Shown here one piece after another: positions 52,500 through 63,289 of a DNA stretch of 64,000 bases. Location: positions 81,091,566-81,155,565 of the forward strand of contig OZ024928.1 in the NCBI GenBank assembly GCA_964017235.1. The letters run 5' to 3'. Both the position numbers and the translations under genes were made by a program. The notes beneath the pieces were generated by a model that saw nothing but the letters and a program-made list of their open reading frames with translations, did not search any database and was not told the DNA's origin. Origin of the DNA: Sabellastarte sp. h YS-2021. Lineage: Eukaryota; Annelida; Polychaeta; Sabellida; Sabellidae. How positions within the stretch are numbered: the first letter of the stretch is position 1; every line of letters begins with the position of its first letter.

Positions 52500-53170
52500 T
52501 CAGAAGATAGTATATAATTTTTGTGAATGACTACCAAAATAATGATGTTTAGTAAAACATGTGAAAAAAACAAGAAACCTAACCTTTTCATCACACTTCT
52601 TCAAACATGGACTTACACCGTTTGATGAAAACATTAGCAAGATGTCAAGATGAACAAGAAAAAAAATAGCTTCAGTGATGCCCGTAACCCACAACCTTGG
52701 AAAATAGTTTTCAACACCAAGAGATATGAAAGTAGCGAAAAAGTACAAAGATTGGGATACTTTCAGAGCGGTGTCAGTTATATAATGGTCCAAATAATAT
52801 TTAAGTAGAGAAAATAACATCTAAGAGAAAGAAAGTGTATGTAAAGATAAAGTATTAAAACAAAACAATTCAGTTAACTACAAATAATAAAGTTGCAAAA
52901 TTTATTAACTGGAGAAAAGCTGTCAATGGAAATACAATTATGTAAAATAGCATCAGACATGCCCGTACCCCACAGCCTGGGGAAATATTTTTCAACACCA
53001 TGAGATATAGAAGTAGTGTAACAGTACAAAGTTCAAGATACTTTCAGAGCAGTGTAAGTTATATTAAGGTCCAAATAATGCTTAAGTAGAGAAAATAATA
53101 TCTAAGGAAAACAAATGTATATAAAGATGAAGTATTAAAACAAGACAATTCAATAATAAAATGACAGCAT
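52500..53170 (-). repeat. F-element tail, two tandem units of about 280 bp
   Basis: CCCACAACCTTGGAAAATAG (about 52688) and CCCACAGCCTGGGGAAATAT (about 52968) mark two units 280 bases apart. The - strand frame 52820-52500 encodes 106 residues including ITDTALKVSQSLYFF and GVENYFPRLW, similar to the + strand frame at 15701-15883. Reading-frame conservation is not enough to call it a gene because the DNA itself is similar. Confidence 0.7.
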
Positions 53171-53379
53171 TTATCAGTAAACCAAAAATGGCCGAATTAT
53201 GGTTTGGATGTTTTGAATATTACCCATGCATACAGAAGTGGCAATACATTCAATGAATGCTTATGTGTGGTGTTGGAGAAAAGCCTGTGGCTCACTTGAT
53301 GAAATTCCATCTGTTACAATGGGAACTTACAAAAGGAAATTCTTAATGAATTCTAATATGACTTTAACAGTGCGTAATC

Positions 53380-54757
53380 TGCATCAACAGACAGACCCAA
53401 AAGTGCAACAAGATTTTAAAGGTCAATACAGCAAGGTCAAAGGTCAATCAGTGTCACACCATGACGTGGCACACCTAAAACCCTCAACCAATGTCCCTAC
53501 CAAGTATAAACTTCCTACACCTTACAGTCTCTGAGATATAGCCCGGACAAGATTTTATAGGTCAAGGTCGCTACAGCAAGGTCAAATCGAGGTCACATGA
53601 CATAGCACACCTACACCCCCTAACCAATGTCCCTAACAAGTATCAACTTCCTACACCTCTTACGGTTTCCAAGATATAGCCCAAACCAGGTATAAAAGGT
53701 CAAGTTCACTACGGCAAGTACAAAGGTCAAATCAAGGTCACACCATGACGTTGCACATCTACTACCCACCAACCAATGTCCACACCAAGTATCAGCTTCC
53801 TACACCTTACAGTTTCCGAAATATAGCCCGGACAAGATTTTATAGGTCAAGGTCACTACGGCAAGGGTCAAAGGTCAAATCAAGGTCAGACCATGACGTT
53901 GCACATCTACACCCCCTAACCAATGTTCCTAACAAGTATCAACTTTCTACACCTTACGGTTTCCGAGATATAGCCCGGACAAGATTTTATAGGTCAAGGT
54001 CACTAAAGCAAGGTCAAATCAAGGTCAGACCATGACGTTGCACACCTACACCCCCTAACCAATGTCCCTACCAGTACAACTTCTTACACCTTACAGTTGC
54101 TGAGATATAGCCCGGACAAGATTTTATAGGTCAAGGTCACTAGGGCAAGGTCAAAGGTCAAATCAAGGTCAGACCATGATGTTGCACACCTACAACTCCT
54201 AACCAATGTTCCTACCAAGTATCAACTTCCTACACCTTACGGTTTCTGAGATATAGCCCGGACAAGATTTTATAGGTCAAGGTCACTAAAGCAAGATCAA
54301 AGGTCAAATCAAGGTCACACCATGACGTTGCACACCTACACCCCCTAACCAATGTTCCTACCAAGTATCAACTTCCTACACCTTATGGTTTCCGAGACAT
54401 AGCCCAGACAAGATTTTAAAGGTCAAGGTTATTACAGCAAGGTCAAAGGTCAAATCAAGGTCTGACCATGACGTTGCACACCTACAACCCCTAACTAATG
54501 TCCCTGCCGAGATATAGCCCGGACAAGATTTTCAAACTTAAGGTCACTACGGCAAGGTCAAAGGTCAAATCAAGGTCAGACCATGACGTTGCACACGTAC
54601 ACCCCCCAACTAATGTCCCTGCCAAGTATGAACTTCCTACACTTTACGGTTTCTGAGATACAGCCCGGACAAACTATTTCCCGCCGCCCGCCCGCCAATC
54701 CGGACACCATGGGTGAAAACAATACCCCGACAGCCCTTAAGGGCTGTGGGGTAAAAA
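53380..54757 (-). repeat. Array F with intact head, about nine monomers of 137-147 bp
   Basis: TATAGCCCGGACAAGATTTT recurs at about 53824, 53971, 54108 and 54254. The - strand head at its right end has the perfect palindrome ACAGCCCTTAAGGGCTGT (54730-54747) framed by CCCC and GGGG. Frames at 53226-55245 on the + strand are repeat translations. Confidence 0.85.
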
Positions 54758-55741
54758 GTACATATAATAGTCAGTTGCAGCAACCCATATGTGTTTCAAA
54801 TATGGCAGGTAAACACACTTTGGCAGAGCCAAAGTTAAAGGTCACACCATGATGCACACCTACACCCCCCTAAGGCCCTAACCAATTTCCCCACTAAGTG
54901 TCAACCTTCTACACTTTACAGAATCCAAGAAATAGCCCCTAATAGATTTTAAAACTCATGGTCACTGTGACAAGGTCAAAGGTCAAATCAATATCACACA
55001 ACGATGTTGCATACCTGCAACTCCTAAGAAATGTCCCTACCAAGTATCAACTTCCTACATGTTACAGTTTCAGAGCTACTGCCAGACAAAATTTTGAACT
55101 CAAGGTCATTACGGCAAGATCAAAGGTCAAATCAAGGTCATACCATGACGTTACACACCTACAACCCCCAACCAATGTCCTTATCAAGTATCAACTTCCT
55201 ACACCTTACGGTTGCCAAGATAATGCCCTAGACAAGCTATTATAGGTCAATGTCACTATGGCAAGGTCAAATCAAGGTCACATCATGACGTTGCACACCT
55301 ACACCCCCTAACCAATATTCCTACCAAGTATGAACTTCCTACACCTTACGGTTTCCAAGATATAGCCCAGACAAGATTTTATAGGTCAAGGTCACTATGG
55401 CAAGGTCACAGGTCAAATCAAGGTCACACCATGATGTTGCACACCTGCACCCTCTAACTAATGTCCCTACCAAGTATCAAATTCCTACACCTTATGGTTC
55501 CGGAGATATAGCCCAGACAAGACTTTCAAACTCAAATTCACTATGGCAAGGTCAAATCAAGGTCACACCATGACGTTGCACACCTACATCCCCCAATCAA
55601 TGTTCCTACCAAGTATCAACATCCTATACCTTATGGTTTCTGAGATACAGACCGGACAAACTTTTTCCTGCCGCCTGCCCGCCCATTTGGACACCATGGG
55701 TGAAAACAATACCCCGACAGCCCTTAAGGGCTTTGGGGTAA
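54758..55741 (-). repeat. F element, second copy with head
   Basis: It has the same parts as the copy at 44810-45437: TTTCAAATATGGCAGGTAAA at about 54797, six monomers, and a head whose palindrome is ACAGCCCTTAAGGGCTTT (55717-55734), with one base changed. It abuts the previous F block head to tail. Confidence 0.8.
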
Positions 55742-55881
55742 AAATCATTTTTAGAATATTAGTCTCCTAATAATATTAACTTAAAATCGAGCTAAATCAA
55801 GCTAATCTGCAGCAGTAAAGAAGACTTAAGCAGCGACAAGATATATCCACACAAACAAGCAGCAGTCACAACATAAAAAAC

Positions 55882-55909
55882 TAGACCTAGCGCATCGGAG
55901 AACCGATGC
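55882..55909 (-). repeat. Helitron-type 3' terminus
   Basis: On the - strand GCATCGG-ttct-CCGATGC (55892-55909) is followed by GCTAGGTCTAG and then T. A perfect 7-bp stem, 11 bases, CTAG and a 3' flanking T match the Helitron 3' end rule. GGTGGATACAATTT lies just upstream and is also present at 8745. The element to which it belongs runs toward higher coordinates and may include array D. Confidence 0.55.
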
Positions 55910-55939
55910 AAATTGTATCCACCAGAAGAAAACTCACCA

Positions 55940-57930
55940 AAGCCATTGTAACATCACTTAACCTTGAAGGAGAAGCCCAAGGTGAAATCTGACCATATCA
56001 AAAGATTCTTAGCCCATGATTTCCTATAGGTTGGTGTGACACTGCAAACCTCTAGGAATACGAATAAGCAAGATATAAACACTAATTTTGGCAATCCTCA
56101 TTTGACCTTGAAAGAGGGGCCAAAGGTCAAATCCGATCACACAGAAAGATTCCCAGCCCATGATTTCCTAGATTTTGGTTTACCATTCCAAAGCTCTAGG
56201 ACCAATAATAAGCGAGTTATAAGCACTTTTAAGTTTAGCTATCATCGTTTGACCTTGATGGAGGGTCCAAGGTCAAATCCGACCACAGCAATAGATTCCC
56301 AGCACATGATTTTGTGTACTATCCTCGTTTGACCTTGAAGGAGGGGTCCAAGGTCAAATCCGACCACACCAAAAGATTCCCAGGCCATGATTTCCCATAG
56401 GTTGGTTTACCATCCCAAACCTCTAGGACCAATAATAAGCGAGTTATAAGCACTTTTAAGTTTGGCTATCCCCGTTTGACCTTGAAGGAGGGGTCCAAGG
56501 TCAAATCCGACCACACCAAAAGATTCCCAGCCCATGATTTCCTATAGGTTGGTTTACCATCCGAAACCTCTAGGACCAATAATAAGCGAGTTATAAGCAC
56601 TTTTAAGTTTGGCTATCCCCGTTTGACCTTGAAGGAGGGGTCCAAGGTCAAATCCGACCACACCAAAAGATTCCCAGCCCATGATTTCCTATAGGTTGGT
56701 TTACCATCCCAAACCTCTAGGACCAATAATAAGCGAGTTATAAGCACTTTTAAGTTTGGCTATCCTCGTTTGACCTTGAAGGAGGGGTCCAAGGTCAAAT
56801 CTGACCACACCAAAAGATTCCCAGTCCATGATTTCCTATAGGTTGGTTTACCATCGTAAACCTCTACGACCAATAATAAGCGAGTTATAAGCACTTTTAA
56901 GTTTGGCTATGCTCATTTGACCTTGAAGGAGGGGTCCAAGGTCAAATCCGACCACACCAAAAGATTCCCAGCCCATGATTTCCAATAGGTTGGTTTACCA
57001 TCCCAAACCTCTAGGACCAATAATAAGCGAGTTATAAGCACTTTTAAGTTTGGCTATCCTCGTTTGACCTTGAAGGAGGGGTCCAAGGTCAAATCCGACC
57101 ACACCAAAAGATTCCCAGCCCATGATTTCCTATAGGTTGGTTTACCATCCGAAACCTCTAGGACCAGTAATAAGCGCGCTATAAGCACATTTAAGTTTGG
57201 CTGTGCTCGTTTGACCTTGAAGGAGGGGTCCAAGGTCAAACCCGACCACACCAAAAGACTCACAGCCCATGATTTCCTATAGGTTGGTTTACCATCTCAA
57301 ACCTCTAGGACCAATAATAAGCGAGTTATAAGCACTTTTAAGTTTGGCTATCCTCGTTTGACCTTGAAGGAGGGGTCCAAGGTCAAATCCGACCACACCA
57401 AAAGATTCCCAGCCCATGATTTCCTATAGGTTGGTTTACCATCCGAAACCTCTAGGACCAGTAATAAGCGCGCTATAAGCACATTTAAGTTTGGCTGTGC
57501 TCGTTTGACCTTGAAGGAGGGGTCCAAGGTCAAACCCGACCACACCAAAAGACTCACAGCCCATGATTTCCTATAGGTTGGTTTACCATCTCAAACCTCT
57601 AGGACCAATAATAAGCGAGTTATAAGCACTTTTAAGTTTGGCTATCCTCGTTTGACCTTGAAGGAGGGGTCCAAGGTCAAATCCGACCACACCAAAAGAT
57701 TCCCAGTCCATGATTTCCTATAGGTTGGTTTACCATCCCAAACCTCTAGGACCAATAATAAGCGAGTTATAAGCACTTTTAAGTTTGGCTATCCTCGTTT
57801 GACCTTGAAGGAGGGGTCCAAGGTCAAATCCGACCACACCAAAAGATTCCCAGCCCATGATTTCCTATAGGTTGGTTTACCATCCCAAACCTCTAGGACC
57901 AATAATAAGGGAGATATAAGCACTTTTCAT
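55940..57930 (+). repeat. Array D, about 13 monomers of 147 bp
   Basis: GACCTTGAAGGAGGGGTCCA recurs every 147 bases, for example at 57066 and 57213. Monomers contain AGGTCAAATCCGACCACACC, CCTATAGGTTGGTTTACCAT and CCAATAATAAGCGAGTTATA. A two-monomer unit of 294 bp is repeated between about 57054 and 57641, giving two identical 69-residue - strand frames. Copies are highly similar, so amplification is recent. Confidence 0.92.
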
Positions 57931-58265
57931 GACTGCAAAGAAATGCCTGTGGCGGCCATCTTGTTTTTCAAAATGAGGCCAAAAATATTCTCAGTCAAGA
58001 TTTTATAATGAGGAACATATCCTGCGAATTTGAGATCTCTATCTATAATACCCTTTGCTCTAGAGGGCCACCAAAAGTCCTTGTTTAAAGTCGAAAAACG
58101 CCCGTGGCGGCCATCTTGTTTTTCAAAATGAGGCCAAAAATATTCCCAGGCAAGATATATATCCTGAATATATCCTGCAAATTTGAGAAGGCTAGCTATA
58201 ATATTTTTTTCGTTAGAGCGGTAACGGTGAAATCTCTCTACACACTGCGGCGGCGGCGTAACGAA
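57931..58265. repeat. Two diverged units of about 150 bp
   Basis: GTGGCGGCCATCTTGTTTTT and AAAATGAGGCCAAAAATATT occur at about 57950 and 58103. The block forms the border between array D and the A array, and ends with TATCCACCGGATTTTTTG. Confidence 0.65.
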
Positions 58266-59254
58266 GTCAAATCCATAGTATCCACCGGATTTTTTGAAAA
58301 TTGCCAAGAGTACATTTCTTAGATACCCTGTGGGTCGAAATTTTCGACGAAATCGCTCTATCTCGCACGGTTAAGGAGATAGAAGCAATTTTGTGTTTTG
58401 CCATTCTGGACAAAAAGATAGAAGCACATTTCTGTTTTTCTATTTTTGGCAAAACTTTGAAAATTCAAAATGGCCGACATTTTTGGGAAGAGGAAAATTT
58501 TTTGAAAATTGCCAAGAGTACATTTCTTAGATACCCTATGGATCGAAAAAATTTCAAGGAAATAACTCTATTTTGCACGGTTAAGGCAAATTTGTGTTTT
58601 TCCATTTTGGGCAAAAATTCGAAAATTAAAAATGGCCGCCATATGTGGGGAGGGGAAAATTTTTTGAAAATTGCCAAGAGTACATTTCTTAGATACCCTG
58701 TGGGTCGAAATTTTCGACGAAATCGCTCTATCTCGCACGGTTAAGGAGATAGAAGCAATTTTGTGTTTTGCCATTCTGGACAAAAATTCAAAATGGCCGC
58801 AATATGTGGGAAGAGGAAAATTTTTGAAAATTGCAAAGGGTATATTGCTCAGATACCCCGTGGGTCGAAAATTTCGACGAAATCCCTCTATCTCACACGG
58901 TTAAGGAGATAGAAGCAATTTTGTGTTTTGCCATTTTTGGGAACAATTCGAAAATTCAAAATGGCCGCCATTTTTGGGGAGGGAAAATTTTTTGAAAATT
59001 GCCAAGAGTACATTGCTCGGATACCCTGTTGCTTGATAATTTCGACGAAATCGCTCTATCTCGCACGGTTAAGGAGATAGAAGCAAATTTGTGTTTTGCC
59101 ATTTTTTAGCAAAAATTTGAAAATTCAAAATGACCACCATTTTTGGGGAGGGGAAAATTTTTTGAAAATTGCAGAGTACATTCCTTAGATACCCTGTGGG
59201 TTGAAAATTTCGACGAAATCGCTCTATCTCGCACGGTTAAGGAGATAGAAGCAA
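58266..59254 (-). repeat. Array A, about six monomers in reverse orientation
   Basis: CGACGAAATCGCTCTATCTC and GCACGGTTAAGGAGATAGAA (complement of the A core) recur, with AAAATGGCCGCCAT and CCCTGTGGGTCGAAA. Spacing is 130-220 bp because some monomers are shortened. It is cut by DIRS element 3 at 59254. Confidence 0.82.
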
Positions 59255-59455
59255 ATTTGCAAATTTAATAAGTAAATTAAATTTTTATAAGTTAATACCC
59301 TAAACCGGTCGGCGCAGACCAGCCCGCCAAACGTCAGAAAAAGACGTCCTGTGTTTCCACCGGCCAGCCGGTCCCAAGTTCTAGTGCACTCGCCAGATGG
59401 CGTGTCGTACTTCCTTCCTGTCTAGACAGCGTGACGTCATAGCATCTTTTTCGAT
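59255..59455 (-). repeat. Right inverted terminal repeat of DIRS element 3
   Basis: CAAATTTAATAAGTAAATT starts the outer end, then TTAATACCCTAAACCGGTCG, where element 2 has an extra segment containing the recombinase-site-like motif. It runs on to CATCTTTTTCGATGTCTAA. Confidence 0.82.
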
Positions 59456-59513
59456 GTCTAAACTATTAGGCCCCTAGTAAGCTGATAGTGGGGTCGGTGG
59501 GAGGGTTCTTGCG

Positions 59514-59599
59514 TGTCCATTGGATAGGGTATTAACTTATAAAAATTTACTTATTAAATTTGCAATTTTATTGCGTTAATACATCCTATCCAATGGACA
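59514..59599 (-). repeat. Internal complementary region of DIRS element 3
   Basis: TGTCCATTGGATAGG at 59514-59528 and CCTATCCAATGGACA at 59585-59599 border a centre with TTTGCAATTTTATTGCGTTA. Unlike the terminal repeat, it is undamaged. Confidence 0.85.
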
Positions 59600-59932
59600 A
59601 TTGCTGAATAACTACCGCTTGGTTGGCGGGTAAGTTACTAGGGACTTAAAAAGAACTCACAATAAGAACTAACAAACTTGTAGGCCTGGGTCGACCATGA
59701 CCCAGGCCCTTAAGGCCAAAGTTGGTTAACCAGAACTAGCTAACCAGTTTAAATCGGCTTTCCCCCCCCCCCTTTTTCTTTGAAGGGAACAGACCTGCTC
59801 TGAGGTAGGGGAAGAGAGGGTGAGTTCAGTCCCAGAAGAAGTAAATAAACCTCCCGAAGGAAGCACATCACATTTTTTTTTTTTTTTTTTTTTTTTGTTT
59901 TAGATATATGTACAAGATTTACATATGTACAA

Positions 59933-60922
59933 CTATTTATATATGTACAATTCTCCTCTAGGTTTAGGCTGCCGGTGGATCTGCGGAGCAGCCACTACCG
60001 GCCCTAAATGATAGAGCTCTGAGTCAGCCCAAGCCACATCCTTCAGATAAAATTGGGTGAAGGTGTTATGTGATTTCCAATGGCAGGCTGATAGAATTTG
60101 TTCCAGGGAGATCCCCGACTGGAAGGCTTTGGAAGCAGCGAAGGCCCGTACATCATGGGCTTTAACCTGATGTATGGTATTGGCCTCCTGATCCGAGAGC
60201 TCATAACATAGGATCACAGTCTGTTTGATCCATGAGGAGATAGTGGCAGGGGAGATGTCTTTGTTGAAGCCCTTCTTGAAGGAGACAAAGACCAATTCCT
60301 TATTCTGCCTGAGGTCTGAGGTCCTGTCCAGATAGTAGCGTAAAGCTCTGACCGGGCAGAGGGACCTGTCAGCCTTGAGGGATCTATCCAGAGTTGGGGC
60401 CAAAGCTGGTATAACCACCGGGGCCACACTATCTGGGCCCTCTTTAGCCAGCTGATTTTTGGATAAAAAGCTGGGAGAAGGGTACAGAGACACCTTGGAC
60501 CAGTCACTTTGGTGTCTGATGTTCCTGTTTTGCCAAGCATGAATCTCACTTCTGCGTTTGTCCGACCCAAGGGCCAGAAGGAAGACTGTTTTGAAGGTCA
60601 AATGTTTCAAGGAAGCCTCCTTAATTGGTTCAAAGGGGGGTTTTGTCAGCTGATGCAAAACCAAGGAGAGGTTCCAAGAAGGTATTCCCCTCCTTCCCTT
60701 GGGTCTGTCTCTATGGAAACTATCCAGGAGCTGCGTGAGATTCTCATCTTTGCTGATGTTAATGGTAGAATTGCCCAGTTTATCAGCAATGGCAGACCTG
60801 TACCCATCGATAGTGCTGGGTTGTAGATTTCTGTCTTGGAAAAGGTACAGAAGGAAGTCAGCTATGGACTTTACAGGGGGTGCCCCGAAGTCCACCTTAT
60901 TAGAGAGGCACCACTTTGTAAC
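59933..60922 (-). pseudogene. Tyrosine recombinase of DIRS element 3, open but 5'-truncated
   Basis: The open frame runs from 60949 to 59933 (338 codons), but the first ten or so residues come from flanking DNA; element homology begins at KWCLSNKV. Catalytic residues are intact: Arg132/133 in DKRRSEIHA, His265 and Arg268 in AHDVRAFAASKAF, His290-Trp291 in ACHWKS, and Tyr301 in QFYLKDV. It also keeps the C-terminal end (ELYHLGPVVAAPQ) that element 2 has lost. Compared with element 2, about 86 N-terminal residues are missing. It has no visible promoter or native start, so expression is doubtful. Confidence 0.88.
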
Positions 60923-61189
60923 AAGAGGAGAGTGCCCGTGAACGGGCACTGTGTCAGCCGACTTAGTGTTTTTGATTTGTGAAGGTGATTAGAGGACAGA
61001 ATAATTATCAGGAAAAGGGCTGTACAGAAATACAGTAAATGGTAACTGAACAGCAAGTTCGAAAGAAATTCCGAAGCTGACAGAAGGATAAAAAAGTTGT
61101 GCCCTGTAAATGGTATTATGAAGGAAAATAACAAGGTAATTGTTTAAGTGTAAAAAATAGGTTAAAACATATTTAAAGAAATACTACAA
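60923..61189. repeat. Hairpin terminus next to DIRS element 3
   Basis: GTGCCCGT-ga-ACGGGCAC (60933-60950) followed by TGTGTCAGCC resembles (complement) the end at 19826-19851. The sequence to 61189 is AT-rich and unassigned. The truncation of DIRS element 3 coincides with this hairpin, which suggests that another element's end created the junction. Confidence 0.5.
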
Positions 61190-61318
61190 ATGCAATATCC
61201 TCGTTCGACCTTGAAGAAGGGGTCCAAGGTCAAATCTAACCACACAAATACATTCCCAGCCCATGATTTCCTATGGTTTACCATTCCAAACCTCTAGGAC
61301 CAATTATAAACTAGAGGA
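61190..61318 (+). repeat. Single D monomer, truncated
   Basis: ATATCCTCGTTCGACCTTGA, AGGTCAAATCTAACCACAC and CCTCTAGGACCAATTATAAA match D. It is cut after the last phrase by the element at 61330. Confidence 0.8.
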
Positions 61319-61439
61319 TCGCTCGCAAAAAAAAAGATAATGTTTTTGCATAGCAAAAACAAAGCGTCCCGAAAAGGATATAAAGGTGAGTGCTAAAGTA
61401 TTAAGAAAATGCTTCGTTTCTAGCCTTATACTGTTGTGG

Positions 61440-61790
61440 CAACCAAAGTCAGCGCAGTCTGCTCTATCTAGCACGGTTTTCAAGATATAAGCATTTTTGT
61501 GTTTTGCAAAAACTAAAAAAATTAAAAATGTCCGCTATATTTGGCGAGACAAAAATATTTTGAAAATTGGCATGGCTACTCTGCAGAGATACCCAGCAGG
61601 TCCAAAATTTTGTTGAGTTCGCTCCATATAGCACGGTTTTCGAGATATAAGCATTTTCGTGTTTTGCAAAAACTTTGAAAATTCAAAATGGCCACCATTT
61701 TTGGGGAGACAAAAATTTTTGTCAAGACCACTGCCGCGGTGTGTATCTCCCGCCGAGCATTAAAGCAGAAGAAATAGCTTTTCCGAGATA
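61440..61790 (-). repeat. A-like segment, 3' part of the right composite
   Basis: Two A-related units with GCTCTATCTAGCACGGTTTTC and TTCAAAATGGCCACCATTTT, ending in CACTGCCGCGGTGTGTATCT and GAAATAGCTTTTCCGAGATA. The last part equals the complement of 14871-14960. Confidence 0.78.
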
Positions 61791-63289
61791 TTCACAATTT
61801 TTCATTTTCGTGTGTGAAAGCTCTTCCAAAAGTAGGTGAATGAGTTATTTGAGAAAAATTGGCTATCTGCAATACTATTAAGAGATAATTCACATTTACT
61901 CATTTTGAGTAGGTGAATAATTATCTATGGGTCTGAAACTTCACCAAGTGAAAGCTCTCCCAAAAGCAGGTGAATGAGTTATTTGAGAAAAATTGGCTAT
62001 CTGCAATACTTTTAGAGGTAATTCGCATTTACTCATTTTGAGTAGGTGAGTAATTAGCTATTGGTCTGAAACTTCACCAAGTAAAAGCTCTCCCAAAAGT
62101 AGGTGAATGAGTTATTTGAGAAAAATTGGCTATCTGCAATACTTTTAGAGATAATTCACATTTACTCATTTTGAGTAGGTGAGTAATTAGCTATGGGTCT
62201 GAAACTTCACAGAGTGAAAGCTCTCCCAAAAGTAGGCGAATGAGTTATTTGAGAAAAATTGGCTATCTGCAATACTTTTAGAGATAATTCGCATTTACTC
62301 ATTTTGAGTAGGTGAGTAATTAGCTATGGGTCTGAAACTTCAAGTGAAAGCTCTCCCAAAAGTAGGTGAATGAGTTATTTGAGAAAAATTGGCTATCTGC
62401 AATACTTTTAGAGATAATTCGCATTTACTCATTTTGAGTAGGTGAGTAATTAGCTATGGGTCTGAAACTTCACCAAGTGAAAGCTCTGCCAAAAGTAGGT
62501 GAATGAGTTATTTGAGAAAAATTGGCTATCTGCAATACTTTTAGAGATAATTCGCATTTACTCATTTTGAGTAGGTGAGTAATTAGCTATGGGTCTGAAA
62601 CTTTACCAAGTGAAAGCTCTCCCAAAAGTAGGTGAATGAGTTATTTGAGAAAAATTGGCTATCTGTAATACTTTTAGAGATAATTCGCATTTACTCATTT
62701 TGAGTAGGTGAGTAATTAGCTATGGGTCTGAAACTTTACCAAGTGAAAGCTCTCCCAAAAGTAGGTGAATGATTAATTTGACAAAAATTGGCTATCGGCA
62801 ATACTTTTAGAGATAATTCGCATTTACTCATTTTGAGTAGGTGAGTAATTAGCTATGGGTCTGAAACTTCACCATGTGAAAGCTCTCCCACAAGTAGATG
62901 AAGGAGTTATTTGATAAAAATTGGGTATCCGCAATACTTTTACAGATAATTAGCATTTACTCATTTTGAGTAGGTAAATAATTAGCTATGGGTCTGAAAC
63001 TTCACCAAGTGAAAGCTCTCCCAAAAGTACATGTATGAGTTATTTGATAAAAATTGGGTATCCGCAATAGTTTTTGAGATAACTAGCATTTACTCATTTT
63101 GAGTAGGTGAGTAATTAGCTACGGGTCTGAAACTTCACCAAGTGAAAGCTCTTCCAAAAGTAGGTGAGTTATTTGAGAAAAATTGGCCATCTGCAATACT
63201 TTTAGAGGTAATTCGCATTTACTCTTTTTGAGTAGGTGAGCATTTAGCTATGGGTCTGAAACTTCACCAAGTGAAAGCTCTTTGGGATA
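61791..63289 (-). repeat. Array B, about eleven monomers in reverse orientation
   Basis: CTTCACCAAGTGAAAGCTCT and TTGGCTATCTGCAATACTTT recur every 133 bases, the complement of the array at 1866. Confidence 0.9.

Larger units (their letters stand above)
59255..60922 (-). mobile_element. DIRS-type retrotransposon, element 3 (5'-truncated)
   Basis: Reading the - strand from 60922: recombinase frame, A-rich and G11 tracts (the T and C runs at 59873-59897 and 59762-59772), internal complementary region (59514-59599), right inverted repeat and right end near 59255 within an A monomer. The sequence is close to element 2. Gag and RT-RNase H are absent; homology stops near 60922 next to an unrelated hairpin. 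The right repeat has lost about 19 bases spanning the CCTATCCAATGGACA motif. Confidence 0.88.

Noticed and set aside
57054..57557. Two identical 69-residue - strand frames
   Set aside because: They are exactly 294 bp apart, two D monomers, and come from the array.
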